Of a stretch of DNA of 64,000 nt, positions 47,086 through 61,180 are shown in pieces. Location of the stretch: the NCBI GenBank assembly GCA_029959085.1, contig JARWIR010000021.1:20547620-20611619 (forward strand), written 5' to 3'. Below the pieces are notes generated by a model. It was not told the DNA's origin and ran no database searches. It was given only the letters and a program-made list of their open reading frames with translations. The first letter of the stretch is position 1. Every line of letters starts with the position of its first letter. The translations under genes and the position numbers were made by a program. This DNA is from Nemophila menziesii (taxonomy: Eukaryota > Streptophyta > Magnoliopsida > Boraginales > Hydrophyllaceae).

Positions 47086-47872
47086 TTCCTCTCATGCGCC
47101 GCTATTTTCTTTTACTATCTCCAACCTCTAACATATTCAACAATCTCATCTTCTCCCTTAGTATTTTAATTTTTAAATATGTTACATTCATCCTATTTTT
47201 TACAATCTCATCATCTTCCTACCTTCAATATCATGTTTTACCAATTACGAATCCATATCTCCATTCTACTAACAAAATGTAATCATCGCATCTCCTCTCA
47301 GATTGGTGTTCATGACATTTCATGTAAGTATTTGTTGACATCCTTAATTTTTAAAATAATTTTGATTTCTTCTTCAGTGATCTTTGTAAAAATATTTATT
47401 TTTTACCAAAAATTGTACCTAACAATTCTTTTATATATTATAAGCTCCGTCATTTGAAATCTGAAATTCGTATGATGATTTTTTAAGTATATATTCGGAA
47501 GTTATGTAGATTTTAATTTTTTTTAAACCTGTTTTGAAAAATTATAATAAGACTAATCGAGACTCATTCATCTTGTTGCATAAGTTGTAACACTTTCTAA
47601 TGTTAAAAATTGCACAATGTAATGTATGTTTAATTTTTGGGTCAAAATATTTTGTTTTAATTAGATAAACTGAAATATAACATTACAAATAAAAAACTGT
47701 ATAAGAAAAGAAACAAACCAATATAGAAAATAAAACATATAAAAAGAAAACACTATAAGAAAAAACCAATGAACTTATCTTATGTCACATTTTTTGTAGA
47801 GTTTTGATAGGAATATGACACTTTTGTGCAAAGATTTATCATTTCCATTTATCATATAACAGGTTATTGACA

Positions 47873-48780
47873 TAGCTAAAGGACAAGAAAGACTTGTTAT
47901 CTCACTCGTAAATGAAGTAAATAGTGACTCTCCACCTTCATTTCATTACATACCTCAAAACATTTCATTACATACCTCAAAACGCGTATGTAAGTTACTC
48001 TTTAGCTAGTATAGGAGATAATAACTGTTGCTCAGCTTGTTCTGGTGATTGTTTATCACTTTCAACACCTTGTGCTTGTGCACATGAAATGGGGAGAGAT
48101 TTCACGTACACACCTGAAGGACTTGTAAAGGAGGAGTTTCTTAAGGAGTGTATCTCAATGAACCGTGACCCTGAAAAACATTGCCAATTCTTTTCTAAAG
48201 TATGCCCTCTCGAAAGGTCAAAAAGCGAGGATTCAATCGAACCTTGTAAAGAGAATTTAGTTAGGAAGTTTATAAAAGAATGTTGGTTAAAATGTGGTTG
48301 TAATAAACAATGTGGTAATCGCATTGTGCAACGTGGAATTACCCAGAAGTTACAGGTAATATGTACATTTTGTTGTAACTATACTATTCTCTAACTAATT
48401 TAGTAATTTTATTATGTTTGTTTGTTTCATTTCAGGTGTTTATGACATCTGGAGGAAAAGAATGGCGGCTAGTAATCAAGCCACCACCAAGTTGATCTGC
48501 AGGTCACCAACTAAGCCTAGTCGCAATAATATATGAGCCAATAAATCAAGCCACAGCCTACGCCCATCTGAATGGTCATGCATATCATTTAAACAATGCT
48601 ACTAGGACTAAGAAGGATCACATAAGGATGATGTTTGCCAAACACAAACGAAAAAACATTGGCAAAGCTCAAGCCTATTGTAACACTACCAATGGCCCAG
48701 TCAACCATTTCTCTCTCTTCCTTGGTTCAAACCATCATCGTACTCCTTCTGTCTACAACACTATGAATTCGACTAGATAA
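47873..48780 (+). pseudogene. SUVR-like pre-SET fragment fused to unrelated sequence, unit D
   Basis: Exon 1 is 47873-48355 and exon 2 starts at 48436. It shares with unit A the rearranged block, here a clean 22-bp direct repeat (TTTCATTACATACCTCAAAA plus CA, 47940-47983). It also shares the AGT TGA stop after KPPP. It differs by a Cys to Ser change (FFSKV for FFCKV) and by GKEWRL for GKGWGL in exon 2. No SET domain. Not functional as a methyltransferase. Confidence 0.87.
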
Positions 48781-50569
48781 ATGGTAATGTAAATAGGTCT
48801 CCACCCTTAATATGTACTTGTCCTCAACTATATATAAGCATGGAATATGGTATGCATGTAATATGATAAAATAAATACAAATAATATTAACGCATCAAAC
48901 TATAAATTATAAGAACAGTTTATTCAAGAGTTTTTTAAATTATGGTTAAATTTTATGTTGTATAAGAGTACCATTTTCTTACGCTAAGTTAGACACCATG
49001 TTTCTTCTTATTTAGCATTCTTTGTTTGTGTGAACTTAAGTTACTTTCTATTGTAAAGGGACATTATTTAAGCCATCCATTTAATTCATGAAAAAATATC
49101 AAAATATTTTAAATGTATCCCAATTAATATAGATTGTGTTGGGTGAAATCGTTCCTTACTTAACTATGGGTCCCTAACTAGTAATGCATGCTATAAGAAA
49201 TGACTAATAAATATGTTGAGAGTTAATATATGGACAACAATTGAACAAAAAAAATATGAATTACAATCCTAAATATATTAGTCCATTCTTTCTAATAAAA
49301 AAAGATTAAGATTTTACTTTTTAAAAACGTAAGAGTTTTTTGAGTCGAAGTAAAGCAAAAATGTAAGTGTTTTCCGAGTTAAAGTAAAGCAAAACCACAT
49401 CTCTATAAAAATCAACAAAAACAATTAAACACTTTTATAAACAAACCTATAACAATTTTTTGATAAAATAGTAGAAAGAAAAATATAACATGTATAATTA
49501 ATGTACAAAATCACCTTAATACGAATCAGCGTCCTTGTTCATGATTGGAGGCTCGATTTATTTATATGTTTTTTTAAGATACAAGAATAAAAGAAGAAGC
49601 TTGCGCATTTAATTTCAAACTTACTGATATATCTCTCATTAATTCTCAATTTGGTTTCCCTAATGATACTCTTTGTATATGACACGTCTTTTTATATTTC
49701 ATTGTGATACAATCATTCTCGACTCTTCATTGGTCTCATGTTAGTGCTAAAATACGTGTCTTTTTTACTAATAAATCTTTATACAATTAATAATTATTCT
49801 TAAAAAACAATTTTACTTTTCTTTCAAACATATCATATCTCTTATATAACGATGAAAAAAATTTCTACAAGAGTTCCATTTTCGACGAAAGAGAAAATCC
49901 TTATTTGAGTCGCAAATTATTTGTTGGGACATAGTTTAAGCATTTAACTAGATTTTTTTATTAACTTAAACTTTTAATCAATTAATTATTGAATTTAATA
50001 TTCAAACTTTGTTTGTTTACATTATCAAACAAGTATTTTCAAAACCAACTAAAATTGTTGAACTTATAATTTTATAGTAAAGAAACGCAGTCTATGAAAT
50101 ACGGATATGATGAATTATGTATTATGAAGGATTAAGTGATATACTAATGGAAAAAAGACCAAAAGAATTCAATGTTATTCTGAATAATATTAAATATTTG
50201 ATGAAAAATATATTTTATACATATAGATATTAGTTTATTGTATTTAATAAGAGATTTTTTTTATTGAAGCTGGGATTGTTTGTTTTTAAATATCTACATA
50301 ATTCTGTACTCTCTTTAATAATCATTTATTATTTTGCTACTTAATTAATGACCCAATACATTTACCCAATGAAAAGATATTTAATAACTATTTCATTTAA
50401 TTAAATTTAAATATAATATTGTAGTAGTGCGAATTCAAAAGAAAATTTAATAAAGAAAGTACCTAGTGAGTGTAAAAAATATAACAAAGACTTTCTTCAT
50501 ATCCACAATCTTTTGTAAATGCAAAATCGGCATGTGTATAATATTGATTAGAATAAAATTTTATATCTT

Positions 50570-50616
<47 letters not shown>

Positions 50617-51141
50617 TAAGATATATTATATGAAGAAAAAAAAGAATTGAAGCTTTTTTTTTAAAGATTCAATTTAATTGTTCTGAACAACTATCTGATA
50701 TGCTAGATAAAAAATTACACTTTGCATAAGTGCCAGATCGCGACTTAACAAACATAATACGAAGAGAGTTAAAAGCGGAAATTTAGATAATGGTTATAGT
50801 TGGTGATCCTTTAAATATGTGAATTTCAAGAAAAGATATTATGTGTGGGTTTAAATCTGGAAAATATTGGTTTAGGGGTTGGTTGCAATATACTATGTAA
50901 TTTATATGGATATAAAAAATTTACTTGAACCCAAACAAAGCCTAAAAAGTTTTAAAATAACCCAAACCGGAAAAATATATACTTATCTAACATTCTTCTA
51001 CCCCAAGCCTATATATGTAAAACCTAACTAAATTTTTAATTAGTTGCTCGGTTTAACACAAACAACTTGTCACTATTCATATATTGCTCATTTTTGAAAA
51101 TTTATCATAACTAAAATATAATATTAAAGGGTATCATTAAA
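48781..51141. other. Unit D right part, non-coding
   Basis: Near-identical to 16857-19208. Contains the longest AT run, 41 nt at 50573-50613. No gene recognised. Confidence 0.5.
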
Positions 51142-51157
51142 TATAGTTTAAGAGTTT

Positions 51158-54100
51158 ATATACCATAAGTAGTTAGAACATGTATATATGTAATATAATT
51201 TATCAATTACGTGTTCATTTTGATAACATAATAGAATATTACTACATGTTTCTTTTATATATGTTAACTAATTTGTAACCGCTTTAACTCGAAACTAACA
51301 CGAACTCATCCCATGTTTGAATTTTTTTAATTACCTTAGGGTTAGTTCAACTAATATACTTCATGCGTCCATCAATTATTTAATTTCAACTTTTCACAGA
51401 TATTAAGAAAACACAATAACTACATTCACCATTACTAAAATACCTCACATAAAATATATATATTTTGTAAATATTCATTAAAAACATAAATTTAAATAAC
51501 TTAAAAAAGGTAATAGTGGAAAAAGTTTGGAAAAACTGTCTTTAGATTCTTAGTGGACAAATAGATTGATTGATGTCTGATTTGAGGGATCCATCTCCAA
51601 TATCCCATTGAATGGAAGCAATGGTTAGTCACCCACAGGTGGGGCTCCTACAAGTAACTAACTAAGGGTCAAGTTATTCTCTGACTAAATCTATTCAATA
51701 AAATTCCAAATGAATAGCAAAGATATATTTCCTTTTTTTAAACATGGGTATATATAGGAGTTCAATAAACCCCATTTACATATAGAGAGATTTTGTTGTA
51801 TGATGGAGTTCTACCGTGAGGGAATACCCTCGGGTCCTCGTAAGGAATTTCATACAGTTGAAAATAGTCAATTCTATCATAAATGAGGCGCAGCGGTCTT
51901 TATTGGGTGAAGGCTACAATAGTCATGTGGATTATTTGGTCTTGGCCTAAAAATTCTTGTATACTAGTTACTTTCTATCTTGTTAACCTTCGATCATTTT
52001 TATGCCTTGCACTAGGTTGGTCAAGTTGCCGATGAATAATTATTATCTTTCTTTTTTGTTAATAGGCCTTCACGTTAACGTGGCTCCCCTTATCTTGTGC
52101 TCTCTTTAGTTCTGAATGGTGTCAAATTCCTCATGTATCGCAAACTCGTATTTGATAGAGAATTAAGATTGGATTCTATACCTCATAATTTAGGGATACT
52201 ATTTAATCATCCGGAAAATATATTTTCATGTATGTAACCTATTTTATCTGAGGTTAATGTAGGCCCTCATTTTGTTTATGGTGATTTATAATCTGAATTG
52301 CGTTTTATGGTGGTTGAGTTTAAGCTGATGAAAAATCAATCTAGTCATCTTCCCTTATTTTTTTAGCCCCATCTACCTTGATTCTTCAATTACTTTCTTC
52401 ATCTCCATTGGTTTTAAGGTCAGTATGTGTCGTTCAAATGTCTGATATGCACACAGTTGATTATACTTATATAAATATCGACTAAAGACTAGGCCTTGCG
52501 TGTTGTTTGTGCTTCGAATAAAATTTTATACTCATCAAACTTTAAGTCTTAGTATAGTAATCTCGTAGATGTTTATGGTTTTGATATTGTCTTTTTACGG
52601 GTATATATGTTAGTACTTTGATAAGGTGGGTTGTGAGTACCATTGTCAAAATAATTTTTTAGAGGAGAAAATAATTTTTTATGTGAGTAGCAATGCATCA
52701 TTTACAGAGTATCCTAAGTGATACTGATCATTCCTTGTAGAATTTTTTATTTTCACCTGATTTAATGGCATTGAATATTAAGCATAGATTTATTTTATCC
52801 ACAAGCAGAACGACTTAATAATCATACATCATACAACATGATGTCTCATATTTTTCGAGTGAAAAGCCATATGATTTTCCCATAACACACTTGGAAGTAT
52901 GTCAGATCATTTTGTATGATATCGGCTGGTCTTTGCACAATGTCCTCAGATGATTGTCCTCTAAAGTAGTCAAACATAAATTGATTAAAACCGTTGGTCA
53001 TGATTAAATATGAGATTTCAAAACGAAGAGATATATTATACAAAATATAGTTTCATACTTATCGTGCAGTGATGGTTGACACGATTTTCGCTGCAATCTA
53101 CATGTTAAGATAATACAAGGCTATTTAGATATATGCGTATTGGTCATGTCTTGTAGGATAGTGTCGGATGATGTCTAACCCCTTTTTGTATAAAGCCAAT
53201 TGACTTGACAACGAGGTTATTTTTTGTTGTGGGTTATCTTTTTGTCTGTTTTATCTCTTTAAAATATCTTGTAAGTCCGTACCCATTCCCATGATTCGCT
53301 CATCCTAGTTGGATACAAATATCCTTGTTGAACTAACTTCTTTTACACCGAAAGATACATGACACGTTATCGTTTCATACTTGGTCGTGTATCCTATCCT
53401 GCATTTCATGCCTTCCTCCTTTCTACACATGACACCAATGGTCGTTCATAAAATAATTTCTATAATTCTATCCCCGTCAAAAAAAATTATCCTAACAGGG
53501 ATATTAATTTATTATACTTTTTATTATAGTCGTGTAACGTTCCCTCTTCGAGACACTAATTGTTTAATAACTCTATCTAGCTTTGTCGATCTTTTATTAG
53601 ATGTACCTGCTTCGTAGACTAGGTTAGTTGAGTTGGTATTTGGTGAAACTTGTAGTAACCTTCTTTTTCACCAAGATCCGAGCTCGAATCGGGGAACGTT
53701 TTCTTTTGTCTCATAACTTGTATTATTTTGATGGCTTCAAACATAACTAATATGTCATTTGCCATGGTCTGATAGATATCCTATTATTCCTAGCTAGATA
53801 AGATTTAACCATATTCTTGGCCAAAATTTGAGAATCCTTTAATATATCAAATATTTTTTTATAACCTCATGGCAGCTTGGACGATGATCAGTTGGGCTTA
53901 ATAATTGACATCACTATTTGTGGCTTGGAAATTCCATCTAAAAACAAAGCAAAATTCTCAATATTTCTATCAATGAGTACCAATCCTGCTATAATTCTTT
54001 TTTGACTCTCTATTTACCTTTATACTCCAACTTATAGTGTCATTTTCTTCTAAAACTTTTTTGGGATTATTAGGTATAGTGCCGACTATGTTTATGTCGA

Positions 54101-54478
54101 CCAATGCATATGGCTCAATGCCTAATTGGACCTTTAAGGTGATGGCAATTCAGTAAGATTGATTGAAAATTTTACAAGTAATCCCAAAGCTTAAGTTTTT
54201 AGAAGATTTGCTTTAGTGTAAGGTCGGCAGTACTCTGATCAGATGTGCCTCAAAGTAGGGCTTCAGTTTCTGTTATAAATGTTCAAGGGATATGTCAGTC
54301 TTTTTGATCATCCAATATCTTCCCTAGGCACTTTGTACTTTCTAACTAACGTAATACACATGTTGTTTGTCATAAAATTGACATAAAAGGATGATGATAT
54401 TCGTAGTTATTATATGACAAGTACAAAGGCAATATTTCTCCTATCATTGTTTTTGTTAATATAGGTGATGAACTAAAG
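51158..54478. other. Unit E left part up to the Harbinger
   Basis: Matches 19225-22544. It includes the same 65-codon minus-strand block (53043-52846), identical to 21110-20913. No intact gene. Confidence 0.5.
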
Positions 54479-54481
54479 TAA

Positions 54482-56940
54482 GGTGGTGTTTGTTTGCACT
54501 TAATGAAGTCTGAATCTGGTTGATTAAGATATCATGCTAATTAAGAGTGTTTGTTTTTTGAACTTTTTAAGTGCTTAATAGCACTTATTATCACTTAAGC
54601 GGTCAAATCTACAAAAGAGTCTAAACCCAAAAAGCAACCACTGAATGATTTTTTGTCATTTTTGCCCTTAACTCTTTTATATATACATTCATACCATCAT
54701 TCATACCATTTACTAGAGTTTTTTCTACAACGCTCTCTTGATCATTAACTGCTTCTCTTATCCGGTAAATTTTTCTCATTTTTTGTTATATGGTACAGTA
54801 TTTGATCTTAGAAATTACAGATTTTGAAAACAAATATATTATATATCATACTTTTTGATTAAAGAGAAACCCCATTCCACAGCTTTCACCAAATCAGACA
54901 CAGACTGTATATGTCGATTTTTCATATTATAGTATTTATTAGAATGAATTGACTGGACCTGACAAAGGACAGTATATAATATCATATAATTGTCATTAGA
55001 TGTAATATTTAATGCTTATTAAATATTACGAAGATTCATCTTTTAAAATTCTATCAAATGTTAAATAGACTTTACTGTTTCATACCTTCATGATTTTAAT
55101 CAATGGTCCTTTATCAATTTTTATACGATGTATATAACATATTTAGATAATAATTCATTGGCTACATATTTAGATCCAATTTAGATGTGCTTCTTCTAGT
55201 AAGATAAGATACATATAGAAGTATAAATAATGAAAATATATAGCTAGACATGCTTGGAATTGATTATTAATCCTTAACTGTAGCTTCTAATGTCTAAGAT
55301 TTTTGCAAATTATGTAGCTTGTTAAATAGATACTCAAACGATAATTTGCATTGAAACAGGGTACTTAAAGATCTTAAACTTCGTTGAAGCTGCTCCAAGG
55401 AGTTCAAGATTTTGTTAATTAGGTATTTTAATGTGCTTAGTTTAATTTCAATACTATACATACAATATTTGAGTTATACGAATTAAGTTGCAGTAGGGTT
55501 ACTTGTTCATACTATTCAGTTGTGAAAGTAGATGATCTTTGTAAGAGTTAATTTTATTTTCATTGTTTGAAAAAATTTGTTATCTCAAACTAAAGGTGTC
55601 TTATGGTCTTCTGGTATTTCGTTTAAGAAGTCCATAAATAAATGAAGACCTTAATAGATGGTCACAGGGACCCAAGTTATTAAATAATTTAAAACTTGAT
55701 TATACAGTGCCCAAATATTCATCATTTGGAAAATGATTAGTATATGTAAATTAGGGAACCTTTAAGAAGAATTCCTAAAAGTAAAATTACATGCCTGAAT
55801 AATTCACTAACACCCAGGTAGATTCAGAACAATTTACACTAAAAATGTACTAAAGATCAAAACTTTGACAGCTAAAAGGAGAAGTAAAACACACCCATTA
55901 CACCATCATAGTGGAAACATAAAACCCCACGGTTAAAATGTAAAGTACTAAAAAAATTATTACAAAAAGGTACCTTTTGAATAGTTAAAAGTCTTGGCTG
56001 AGCCCATAAAACATCAAAATAAACAGAGCCCACTTCACACTATAACAAAGCTTTCATCTATTGTGGTTTTTAGAAGAATCCAAAGCTTCGAGAGTAAAAC
56101 AAAATATATCTTTTCTAATTTTTCGTTATGGGATAGCTAATTTTTAAAGTAAGTTTAGGACTTTTGTGGTTGAGTATAGTAATTGAAGAGAAGATTCAAA
56201 GTAGAGACCTAATGATTTTTTTTTTAAAAGTGTTGTTAAAGGAGTCAAATGCACTTTTCTTTGTTTCCAAATAAAATGCACTTTTCATTTGATTAGATTA
56301 CAGTGGAGAGCTTAATTTATATTATTTAATAGCTCAATAATTAATATTTTGTTTGTTTGTAATAATTTAAGTTCAATAATTTAATATATTACTGACTTTA
56401 TTTTTTTCAATACGTTTACTTTTCTTTTAGTCATATAATACGTTTATTAATTTTGCATGATGTTTGTGGATTCATTTCAATATATGAAGACTTACCAGAT
56501 AATGCTTTTAATACATTGCTAATGTATTTGGTCTGATTTCTGGATTTTTTCGCAACATACTCTTGATCAATACTCTTAAACGCCAATTTATTTAATAAGA
56601 AACATGACAATAAAACTTGAAAAAAAAATATAATGCTACTTACTAATACTATTTTTACTATCTTTTTTACGAGTCAATACTTTTAAAATAAGTTATATTA
56701 GTTGAGGATTAATGATCCCTCTAGGTTCAAGCTTCTTGATAGCACCAATTAAAGACACTTGTTAATCAAATTACACTCTTTCTTTTATACGTTTTAAGGA
56801 GTATTTTTAAATATAAGTTTAACGTAGCGTAATTTATTTTTTATTGTTGATACGATAATTTTACGTTTTAAGGAGTATTTTTAAATATAAGTTTAACGTA
56901 GCGTAATTTATTTTTTATTGTTGATACGATAATTTTAGTG
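54482..56940 (+). other. Harbinger 5' subterminal region, unit E
   Basis: Non-coding region before the Myb-like gene. It holds the 87-bp block missing from the unit B copy and, just upstream of the ATG, the 74-bp tandem duplication. Confidence 0.5.
56789..56936. repeat. 74-bp tandem duplication upstream of the Myb-like gene
   Basis: The sequence starting ACGTTTTAAGGAGTATTTTT at 56789 repeats from 56863. The unit B copy has it once (24769-24842), so the duplication postdates the 31.9-kb duplication or was lost in B. Confidence 0.92.
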
Positions 56941-57973
56941 ATGGCGGGTTCCAAGGTACCTAAACGAGTGAAGTGGAATGAGACAGACATCAAATGCTTC
57001 TTAGAAACATGCATTCAAGAGGTTTCTACCCATGGTAGAAAAGGAAGTAGTCTTCACGCTGAATCGTGGATTTGAGTGAAAAACGCATTATATGAAAACT
57101 TAAAATTTGAGGTGAATCAAAAACAAATGAAAAACGAGTACGATTATTTGAAGGGAAAGTTTGGTGCTTGGTTGTACTTGACTAAGAAGACCGGGAATCC
57201 TTATAATCCCTCAACGAACACCTTCAACTTGACAGACGAGGAGTGGGAGGAATTCTTTAAGGTGTGGTGTTCTCTCCCTTTATGAAACGAGTTGTTTTTC
57301 ATTTTCCTCTTTCATACACTTACATTTTTGGTTAATGATTTTTATTTTTACGTAGGGTCACCCACATGGTAGGAGTTTGAAAACTTACCCACTCCCTTTC
57401 CCCAACCTATGTACGTCTCTATTTGAGGGCGTTGCTGCCACAGGGGATCTTCAGTGGGACCCAAGCTTTAAGACTCCAAGGCCTAATTCTTCATCCTCTT
57501 CTTTCACTTCTACATGTCGAGAACTTCTTCATATTGAAGATAGTTCAGCTACTAGTCGAGAGGGTGGATATCAAGATCACTTCATGCCTAATTCTTTCCA
57601 TGCATCTGGTTCTCAACATGCTACCAATCCACCGAGTGATAAAGAAGCATCACAATCTCCTAAATTCAATACCAATGAAGAAAGGCCTACAAAAAAGTCC
57701 AAATCCTCTGATAAGATGTCAAAACTAGAAGACCAACTGTCAAGTGCATTAGAAGCCATCACTAGAAGCAATAATGGACCTTCGTTCGAAGAGTGTGTCG
57801 AGAAGCTTGATGGACTTGGAATGAATAAGACCGATACTTTGTATGTGGCTGCTGAATGGATATTTGGTGAGGAGACAAAATATAGGAAGGTATGGATGGC
57901 ACTACCTCCGGAAAATGTTGAACATTTGAAACAGTGGATTGTTACGGTTGGGAAGAAGTTAGGATATTATTAG
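56941..57973 (+). pseudogene. Harbinger Myb/SANT-like protein gene, unit E
   Basis: Exon 1 is 56941-57261 and exon 2 is 57356-57973 (phase 0). It has the same domain layout as the unit B copy. The EEWEEFF end of the Myb domain is in frame (TDEEWEEFF), so the only visible lesion is the TGA after AESWI at about 57073-57075. The context ATT TGA GTG suggests an original CGA (Arg). Exon 2 differs from the B copy at two of 198 residues. It acts as the accessory DNA-binding protein in active relatives. Confidence 0.92.
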
Positions 57974-58297
57974 AATGTTTGCTTAATTTAGATGATATTT
58001 AATTATGTTGGATGCTTATTGATTAGTATTATTTAGTGGTTTGCGTTTTCGATTATAATAGATTAGTTTATTAGAATGTTTGCTTAATTTTGTTGGTATT
58101 GAATAATGTTGGATGCTTATTGATTAGTATTATTTAATAGATTGCGTTTTGAATTATGTTAAATGTTATTAATTGTATTTTGGATGATGTTGTGTAGCAT
58201 ATTTTAGGCATAATTTTACTAAACTTTACCTTGATCTATTATTTATATAAAATTGATGCGACTTAACTTAAACCATACTATTTATCACAGGTTACAC

Positions 58298-59642
58298 ATG
58301 GATGCAAATGAACAGATTGTGGTATTGATAATGGTCTACTTGTATATTTGTCGTGTTCGATCAAGTTCTCATAAGAGAAAAAGAGATAATACATCGGCTA
58401 TGACCGGCCGTGAATACACTTTAGAGCTACTTGAAGGAACAAATCAACAATGCAAAGATTTGTTGCGCATGTCACGCGATGCATATAGACAATTATGTGC
58501 GCATTTTAGGATGAAAGGGTGGTTGAATGACAGTAGACATGTTTCGGTAGAAGAAAAGATGGCCATATTTCTATTGATCATAGGACATAATGAACGGTAT
58601 GTAGTCGTGAAGCGTAGGTTTCAACATTCATTGGAAACAATTCATAAGTATTTTCACGAAGTATTAGATGCAATGATGGAGTTTTCTAAGGAGGTTATAG
58701 TGCCAACATCATTCAATCCAAATCCCGATATTCCCGAAAATAACGCTAGAATACGAAAAGTTTTTAAGGTTCGTGTAAATATATTAAATTATTATTTTGA
58801 TACTTCTATGTATTTATATAATTGTCTTAACTTTGTGAATTTATATTTCCTCTAGGGAGCTGTTGGAGCACTAGATGGAACCTTGATATCTGCTGTTGTT
58901 CCACTTAATAAACAAACAATGTACAGAGGAAGAGGAAAGGGTGAATTTTACCAAAATGTTTTAGCAATATGCGATTTTAACATGATTTTTACTTTCGTTA
59001 TAGCCGGTTGGGAAGGGGTAGCACATGATTCTAGGATGCTGACAGAGGCGTAGCTGACCCGAATACAAACTTTCCAATACCTCCTCCAGGTCTTATTTAA
59101 TTTAAAGATACTATAGTAATTTTTTTAATAATTTTCAGTAATGTTTAATACGTTAATATGTGTGTGTAGACAAGTACAATCTTTGTGATGCTGCGTATTC
59201 CCATACCCGAGGATTTATGGCGCCATACCGTAGTGTGAGATATTGGTTGGGAGATTATCGGCGCCGGCATGCAATCAACAAGGAGGAAAAGTTCAACCAT
59301 GCACATGCCAAACTCCGAAATGTAATCGAATGTGCTTTTGGTGTTTTAAAAGCACGTTTTCCAATTTTGAAGAGAATGGCTCCTTTTTCTCTAGAAGTTC
59401 AGAGGGACATAGTTATTGCATGCTTCGCGGTTCATAACTTTATACGAAAGACGTGCCTAAGTGATAATTTTTTTGCTGAATATGATCAACCAGACATGGT
59501 ATTTTCCAATGGGAATGCACAAGACGATAATGAAACGAAGTTGGAGAACGAACAAGGTAGAGCACGTGGGAGTGTAGAAGATCAACAATTTATGACAAAT
59601 TTGCGAGAAGAAATTTCTACCCAACTGATGGAGAATAATTAG
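58298..59642 (+). pseudogene. Harbinger DDE transposase, unit E
   Basis: Exons 58298-58768, 58856-59089 and 59170-59642. The DDE residues are kept in ALDGT, LCDAAYSH and NVIECAFG. It shares with the B copy the one-base loss that yields GAG GCG TAG near 59050. It differs in having Val for Asp in SAVVPLNK and GEFYQN for GDFYQN, and it keeps DKYNLCD where B has DKFNLCD. Apart from the shared frameshift the three exons are open. Confidence 0.95.
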
Positions 59643-60595
59643 AGAGTGTTTTCGTTGACTTGTTTTTATTCATGTTTTTTTATTAGTTAGTAAACTTAAA
59701 TTAAATTTGTCAGTTTTTTAACAAGTTTTTGAATAACTAGTCACTTTTTTGTGAAAATAATGGTTAAGACGTCATTGATTCTCATTTATATCACTCTAGT
59801 GACCAAAATATTTATAATCTTCTTACAATAATAAAGATACCCATTTAAAATTTTAAAATCAGTTTCACCATGATCATTTTTCAGTTATCTGACATTTGAC
59901 ATGATCATTTTTCAGTTATCTGACATTTGAATTTGTATTCAGTATTTAGATCAGTATTAATAAACAAACAGTTTACTACTTAATAATTCAGAGGGTCAAA
60001 ACAGACAAAATGGTATATTCAGATAATGTATTCAGACGACTTTCCAAACAGCTTAACTGATTTAGCATTCAGTATTCAGCACTTATTACAGAAAAAACGG
60101 CACCTAATATTTTTAGTTGGAAAACATCTTCGTATATAACTCGGTCCATTAGAAGTTATTTTGTTATCGAAAGGTTTTTAACCACACTAACCATATCTGA
60201 TTTGGATATGAAACAAGTTAAGTTTCCTACCAACCTCGTCAATGATTGAACTTGGTTTATTGTTTGAGGTTAATTATGTTGAGGATCACTAGTATCTTGT
60301 TAGAATTACCCTTGACTCTCAATTGATAAACATGAATCTTTAAAATTTTCCAAAAGTTACCCTGGAGATGCACTTATCCGTCCTGAGTCAAGTCCCACAC
60401 TTCTCATCACGACAAATGACTCGATTAAATCAGGTAGGTGATCAACGAGCACATTAAACATATTTTTAATGAAAGTTTTCTCGTTAAGCATGATCTATGT
60501 CTCAAAGATTCGGTAAACAATTTGTTGATATGTTGAATCAACATTCTTTATTTTAATGACAAAACTTTGTAGGATTAAAGATCTTTCTTTGCTAT

Positions 60596-61180
60596 AAAGG
60601 CGGTATTTTACCCGTCCTCCTCGGCATCATATTTTAATTGTAGCTTTTGACATATACATGAAGGGTAATGAAGGATGACCAAACATTGATTTTATGATCT
60701 TGTTTTGTCTTTAAGAGGAGAAAGTTGTCCTTTCAGCACAATCGATTAAGGTTAGGACAAACTAAAAAATTCCTCCATGAGCTATTTTGTATGCTCAACG
60801 AGTATAGAGTTGGCGCTCCATCATGGATAGTGGGCATCCCAAATGTTTTTGGATTTTAATATTTGGGTTACCTCTTCCCGGATGACAATTTTATTTTCGT
60901 CCAACAAGTTCCTATTATATTGAGTGACGCGGTTGATGTCTAGATCGATAGTGTTCGCCATTATTTGCTTCGACCAGGAGGAGGTCATCTTGGAGAGAGT
61001 TTCGAAAATGTTTAAATAAGTATCGTGAACGAAAAGTGAGACAAATGCTGTTATCGAATCTTGTAGAGAACTATCAAACCCTCGTATTGAATCAACTAGT
61101 ATTATGTCATATTTCTCTAAAGTATTTTGACCTCTTCAGCCCGACCAAGCTTGGTAGAATTTTCTTCTACATGTGACAAA
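60596..61180 (-). pseudogene. Unidentified minus-strand coding relic, unit E
   Basis: Same as 28500-29085 in unit B, with the same single-base loss in the first block. Family unknown. Its other part lies on the far side of the Harbinger, near 53630-53830. Confidence 0.45.

Larger units (their letters stand above)
45761..51141. repeat. Array unit D (5'-truncated copy of A)
   Basis: Begins inside the minus-strand relic, lacks the first 4.04 kb of the unit, and is otherwise nearly identical to unit A, including the A-type rearrangement in the pre-SET exon. Confidence 0.92.
54482..60104 (+). mobile_element. PIF/Harbinger DNA transposon, unit E
   Basis: The 5,623-bp element starts GGTGGTGTTTGTTTGC, ends AAAAAACGGCACC and is flanked by TAA (54479-54481 and 60105-60107). 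It sits at the same site as the unit B copy and was duplicated with the unit rather than inserted anew. Against B it has 87 bp more at 55696-55782, a 74-bp tandem duplication at 56789-56936, and a 4-bp loss in the 3' terminal repeat. Confidence 0.95.
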
